A stretch of 8,605 bases of DNA. Origin: an uncultured Geobacter sp. Its GTDB lineage: Bacteria > Desulfobacterota > Desulfuromonadia > Geobacterales > Geobacteraceae. The notes below the pieces were generated by a model. That model was not told the DNA's origin, did no database searches, and was given only the letters and a program-made list of their open reading frames with translations. Where the stretch lies: contig CALABV010000108.1 of assembly GCA_937886325.1 (NCBI GenBank), positions 1 to 8,605 of the forward strand, read 5' to 3'. Positions within the stretch are counted from its first letter, which is position 1. Every line of letters starts with the position of its first letter. Of the stretch, positions 6,371 through 8,605 are shown piece by piece. The position numbers and the translations under genes were made by a program.

Positions 6371-6396
6371 ATGAATCAGGTCATCCCTCTGCCGCG

Positions 6397-6717
6397 TCAG
6401 TCCTTCTTCTTCACGACAGTAGAGATGAACCCCTTGTTGATACGGATATTCACGCCGGTTGCGACCTCGATGACGACAACTCCGTCATCGATGGCCGTGA
6501 CCTTGCCGTGAATTCCGCCCGCGGTAATAATCTGGTCACCCTTTTGCAGGGCCTCGACCAGAGCCTTGTGCTCTTTTGCCTTTTTCTGCTGGGGCCGGAT
6601 GAGCAGAAAATAGAAGATGGCGAACATGAAAATAAGAGGGATGAAACTTGTGAATGCTCCGGCGCCGGATGCTCCGCCACCGGGGGGGGTGCCCATTGCA
6701 TAGGCTACATCGAACAT
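6397..6717 (-). CDS. yajC: Sec translocon accessory protein YajC
   Basis: A 106-residue single-pass inner-membrane protein that associates with SecDF and SecYEG. A short Gly/Pro/Ala-rich N-terminus (residues 8-21) is followed by one helix at about 24-40 ending in the diagnostic FYFLLIRPQQKKAKEH. The cytosolic YajC domain comes next, with LQKGDQIITAGGIHGKV (57-73) and VEVATGVNIRI-type strands. Length and layout match the family. The start is ATG 6717, with AGGAGG at 6728-6723 and 5-base spacing. It sits between tgt and secD, as in many proteobacteria. Codons 10-12 contain a run of eight C residues on the coding strand (6689-6682), a possible slippage site. The frame is intact here. Confidence 0.97.
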   Translation of the reverse strand: MFDVAYAMGTPPGGGASGAGAFTSFIPLIFMFAIFYFLLIRPQQKKAKEHKALVEALQKGDQIITAGGIHGKVTAIDDGVVVIEVATGVNIRINKGFISTVVKKKD

Positions 6718-6800
6718 GAAAACCTCCTGAAGAAAACGTATTTTCAGAGCCCGAAGGCGTGAAATTAATGAAGCGCGTGACTGTTGCCGCCTGAAACTCC

Positions 6801-7919
6801 TTACCCGGAAGCATTTCGCTTTGCGTAGAACTCCCGGCGGAAATCATCGAAGCTGCCGTTTGCAATCGCGTCGCGCGCCCCTTCCATCAGAGTCAGATAA
6901 TAGAAGAGATTATGGTATGTATTGAACCGGGAGGAAAGAATCTCTCCCGCTCGATACAGATGCCGAAGATACGCCCTGCTGTACTTGCCGCACACATAGC
7001 ACCCGCATTCGGGATCAATCGGCCCCCTGTCCTCGGCGTAGCGGGCGTTTTTGATGTTCAGGGCGCCGGTTGAGGTGAACAGCATGCCGTTTCGGGCATT
7101 TCTCGTAGGCATGACGCAATCAAACATATCGTACCCGCGATAGATCCCCTCGATAAGATCCTCGGGCGTACCGATACCCATGACGTAGCGGGGTCGGTCT
7201 TCGGGGAGAAGCGGTTCACATGCCTCCATGACCCCGTGCATAACCTCCTTCTCCTCCCCAACGGAAAGTCCGCCGAGAGCGTATCCGTCGAACCCGATAT
7301 CGCGCAGGTCCCGCGCGCTTCGGGCACGAAGGTCGAGAAATCTCCCTCCCTGAACGATGCCGAACAGGGCCTGGTCGTCCCGCCGCTTGGCTTCCTTGCA
7401 GCGGACGGCCCAACGGGACGTCATCTCCATGGATTTTCGCACATAGTCATAATCGGAGGTCGAGGGAGGGCACTCATCGAAACACATGATGATATCCGCC
7501 CCGAGGGCCTCCTGGATACCGATGGAGACTTCCGGAGATATGAAGTGCGAGGAGCCGTCCAGATGGGACTGGAAGGTTACCCCTTCTTCCCGAATCCTGC
7601 AGAGTTCTCCAAGGCTGAATACCTGGAATCCACCGCTGTCTGTCAGAATCGGTCCCGACCACCCCATGAAGTCGTGCAGCCCCCCCATTCTTCCTATCAG
7701 TTCGTGACCGGGACGTATGTAGAGGTGGTAGGTGTTGGCAAGGATAATCCGGCTTTTCACTTCGAGGAGTTCCTCGGGTGTCATTGCCTTGACCGTGGCC
7801 TGGGTGCCCACCGGCATGAATATGGGAGTGGGTATCAGGCCGTGCGGAGTTTTCAGGGAACCGAGACGCGCCGCGCACGAAGCGTCTTTATTTTCCAGGC
7901 GAAAATCAAACAGTGACAC
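6801..7919 (-). CDS. tgt: tRNA-guanine transglycosylase (queuine tRNA-ribosyltransferase)
   Basis: A 372-residue cytoplasmic enzyme. It swaps guanine at position 34 of tRNA-Asp, -Asn, -His and -Tyr for preQ1, the first tRNA-level step of queuosine synthesis; QueA acts next. Signatures, numbered from the chosen start, are TDSGGFQVFSLG with general acid/base Asp94, GIVQGG, GGLSVGE, and DCVMPTRNARNG with nucleophile Asp267. The zinc site is Cys305-x-Cys307-x2-Cys310-x25-His336. All catalytic and zinc residues are present, and the length matches bacterial Tgt (about 370-380). The frame opens further upstream, but GTG 7919 is preferred. It has TGAGGG followed by a 5-base gap and gives the family-like N-terminus SLFDFRLENKD. 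TTG 7931 and GTG 7925 are less likely because the Shine-Dalgarno would overlap them. It follows queA by 84 bases and precedes yajC by 83 bases. Confidence 0.97.
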   Translation of the reverse strand: MSLFDFRLENKDASCAARLGSLKTPHGLIPTPIFMPVGTQATVKAMTPEELLEVKSRIILANTYHLYIRPGHELIGRMGGLHDFMGWSGPILTDSGGFQVFSLGELCRIREEGVTFQSHLDGSSHFISPEVSIGIQEALGADIIMCFDECPPSTSDYDYVRKSMEMTSRWAVRCKEAKRRDDQALFGIVQGGRFLDLRARSARDLRDIGFDGYALGGLSVGEEKEVMHGVMEACEPLLPEDRPRYVMGIGTPEDLIEGIYRGYDMFDCVMPTRNARNGMLFTSTGALNIKNARYAEDRGPIDPECGCYVCGKYSRAYLRHLYRAGEILSSRFNTYHNLFYYLTLMEGARDAIANGSFDDFRREFYAKRNASG

Positions 7920-7924
7920 CGACA

Positions 7925-7930
7925 CCCTCA
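7925..7930 (-). promoter_or_regulatory. Shine-Dalgarno site favouring the GTG 7919 start of tgt
   Basis: TGAGGG on the minus strand lies 5 bases before GTG 7919. It overlaps the alternative TTG codon at 7931-7929, which makes that start unlikely. Confidence 0.6.
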
Positions 7931-8003
7931 AAAACCGATGATACCCTTGCTCTGATACGATTCGGCAACCCCGTAAACCCTCCTTGTTTTGTCACTTCCG
8001 GTT

Positions 8004-8605
8004 CTATTCGATGAACATTGCATCGCCGTAACTGAAAAAACGGAATCTCCTGCGAACCGCCTCTTCATAGGCATGCATAAGAAATTCCTTTCCGGCAAAG
8101 GCAGCCACCAGCAGCAGCAGCGTTGAGCAGGGCAGATGAAAATTAGTTATCAGTGCATCCACAACCTTGAACCGATACCCCGGATGAATGAAAATGTCCG
8201 CTTCGCCATCACCTGCCTGAACGGCGCCGTGGGAGTCGGCGGCGTGTTCCAGAGCCCTGGCTGTCGTGGTGCCGAGGGCGATCACCCTGCCCTGTCCCTT
8301 CTTTCTTTCAGCAACCGCGGCGGCTGTCTCCTCCGGGATGTAATACTGTTCGCGGTGCATCCGGTGTTCACGAACCTCCTCGACACGAACGGGTAGAAAG
8401 GTGCCGAGACCGACGTGCAGGGTAAGGGACGCAATCTCCACTCCCCGTGCCGCAAGTTCGGCGAGCAGATCGCCGGTAAAATGAAGCCCGGCCGTGGGTG
8501 CGGCGACCGCTCCGGCAACGCGGGCAAATACCGTTTGGTAGCGCGCACGGTCCGACGGCTCAACCGCTCTCCGGATATAGGGTGGAAGGGGAATATTTCC
8601 CTGTT
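8004..8605 (-). CDS. queA: S-adenosylmethionine:tRNA ribosyltransferase-isomerase QueA (C-terminal part; 5' end outside the window)
   Basis: The frame is open from the right edge to TAG at 8006-8004, leaving 199 codons. Family length is about 340-360 residues, so roughly the first 150 are missing. QueA moves the ribosyl group of SAM onto preQ1-modified tRNA to make epoxyqueuosine, the step after Tgt. The visible part begins QGNIPLPPYIRR, followed by DRARYQTVFA, GAVAAPTAGLHFT, TLHVGLGTFLPV, VIALGTTTARALE, FIHPGYRFKVVDALITNFHLP and FFSYGDAMFIE. All are conserved QueA blocks in the correct order. A shorter internal GTG start at 8441 is rejected because conserved sequence continues upstream of it. 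It is the first gene of the visible operon, ahead of tgt. The promoter is outside the window. Confidence 0.97.
   Translation of the reverse strand, partial: QGNIPLPPYIRRAVEPSDRARYQTVFARVAGAVAAPTAGLHFTGDLLAELAARGVEIASLTLHVGLGTFLPVRVEEVREHRMHREQYYIPEETAAAVAERKKGQGRVIALGTTTARALEHAADSHGAVQAGDGEADIFIHPGYRFKVVDALITNFHLPCSTLLLLVAAFAGKEFLMHAYEEAVRRRFRFFSYGDAMFIE

Noticed and set aside
6735..6770. UUCG-capped small hairpin between tgt and yajC
   Set aside because: The inner stem is only 3 bp and the outer 4 bp is separated by an asymmetric loop, with no T-run after it. Too weak to call.
8108..8121. Short CAG trinucleotide run
   Set aside because: It encodes the conserved Leu-rich stretch of QueA (TLLLLV) and is explained by codon use.

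Overview
The window is a GC-rich bacterial chromosomal segment. Every supported gene lies on the minus strand, so transcription runs from high to low coordinates. The genes are mostly housekeeping. The order queA-tgt-yajC-secD-secF followed by recJ, a cation diffusion facilitator (CDF) transporter and rubrerythrin suggests a Gram-negative anaerobe, most likely a Desulfuromonadales/Geobacter-type deltaproteobacterium. Rubrerythrin points to an anaerobic or microaerobic lifestyle, and separate SecD and SecF plus YajC are usual for proteobacteria. The lineage is inferred from gene content and remembered synteny, not from a search.

Layout in transcription order. Block A (8605 to 3786) is a queuosine and secretion operon: queA (5' part outside the window), tgt, yajC, secD and secF. 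It closes with a strong intrinsic terminator at 3732-3758. Block B (3673 to 407) is recJ, a CDF metal-efflux transporter and rubrerythrin, closed by a second intrinsic terminator at 343-379. Block C (213 to the left edge) begins a small, very basic protein with one transmembrane segment and a Lys/Pro-rich tail. Its frame is cut by a TAG at 40-42 but continues in the same style to position 1.

QueA and Tgt act in queuosine modification of tRNA. YajC, SecD and SecF form the accessory membrane complex of the Sec translocon. Their co-transcription with queA and tgt is a known conserved arrangement. RecJ is a single-strand 5'-3' exonuclease for repair and recombination. The CDF transporter and rubrerythrin are 36 bp apart and plausibly link metal homeostasis with peroxide defence.

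Several starts were set from Shine-Dalgarno sites instead of the longest open frame. recJ starts at GTG 3673, tgt at GTG 7919, secD at ATG 6309, secF at ATG 4691 and rubrerythrin at ATG 913. No mobile element, tRNA, rRNA, CRISPR array or phage-like gene is visible. The features most worth checking are the in-frame amber codon at the left edge, the all-acidic metal site of the CDF protein, and several intergenic hairpins. I see no convincing new defence or mobile system.
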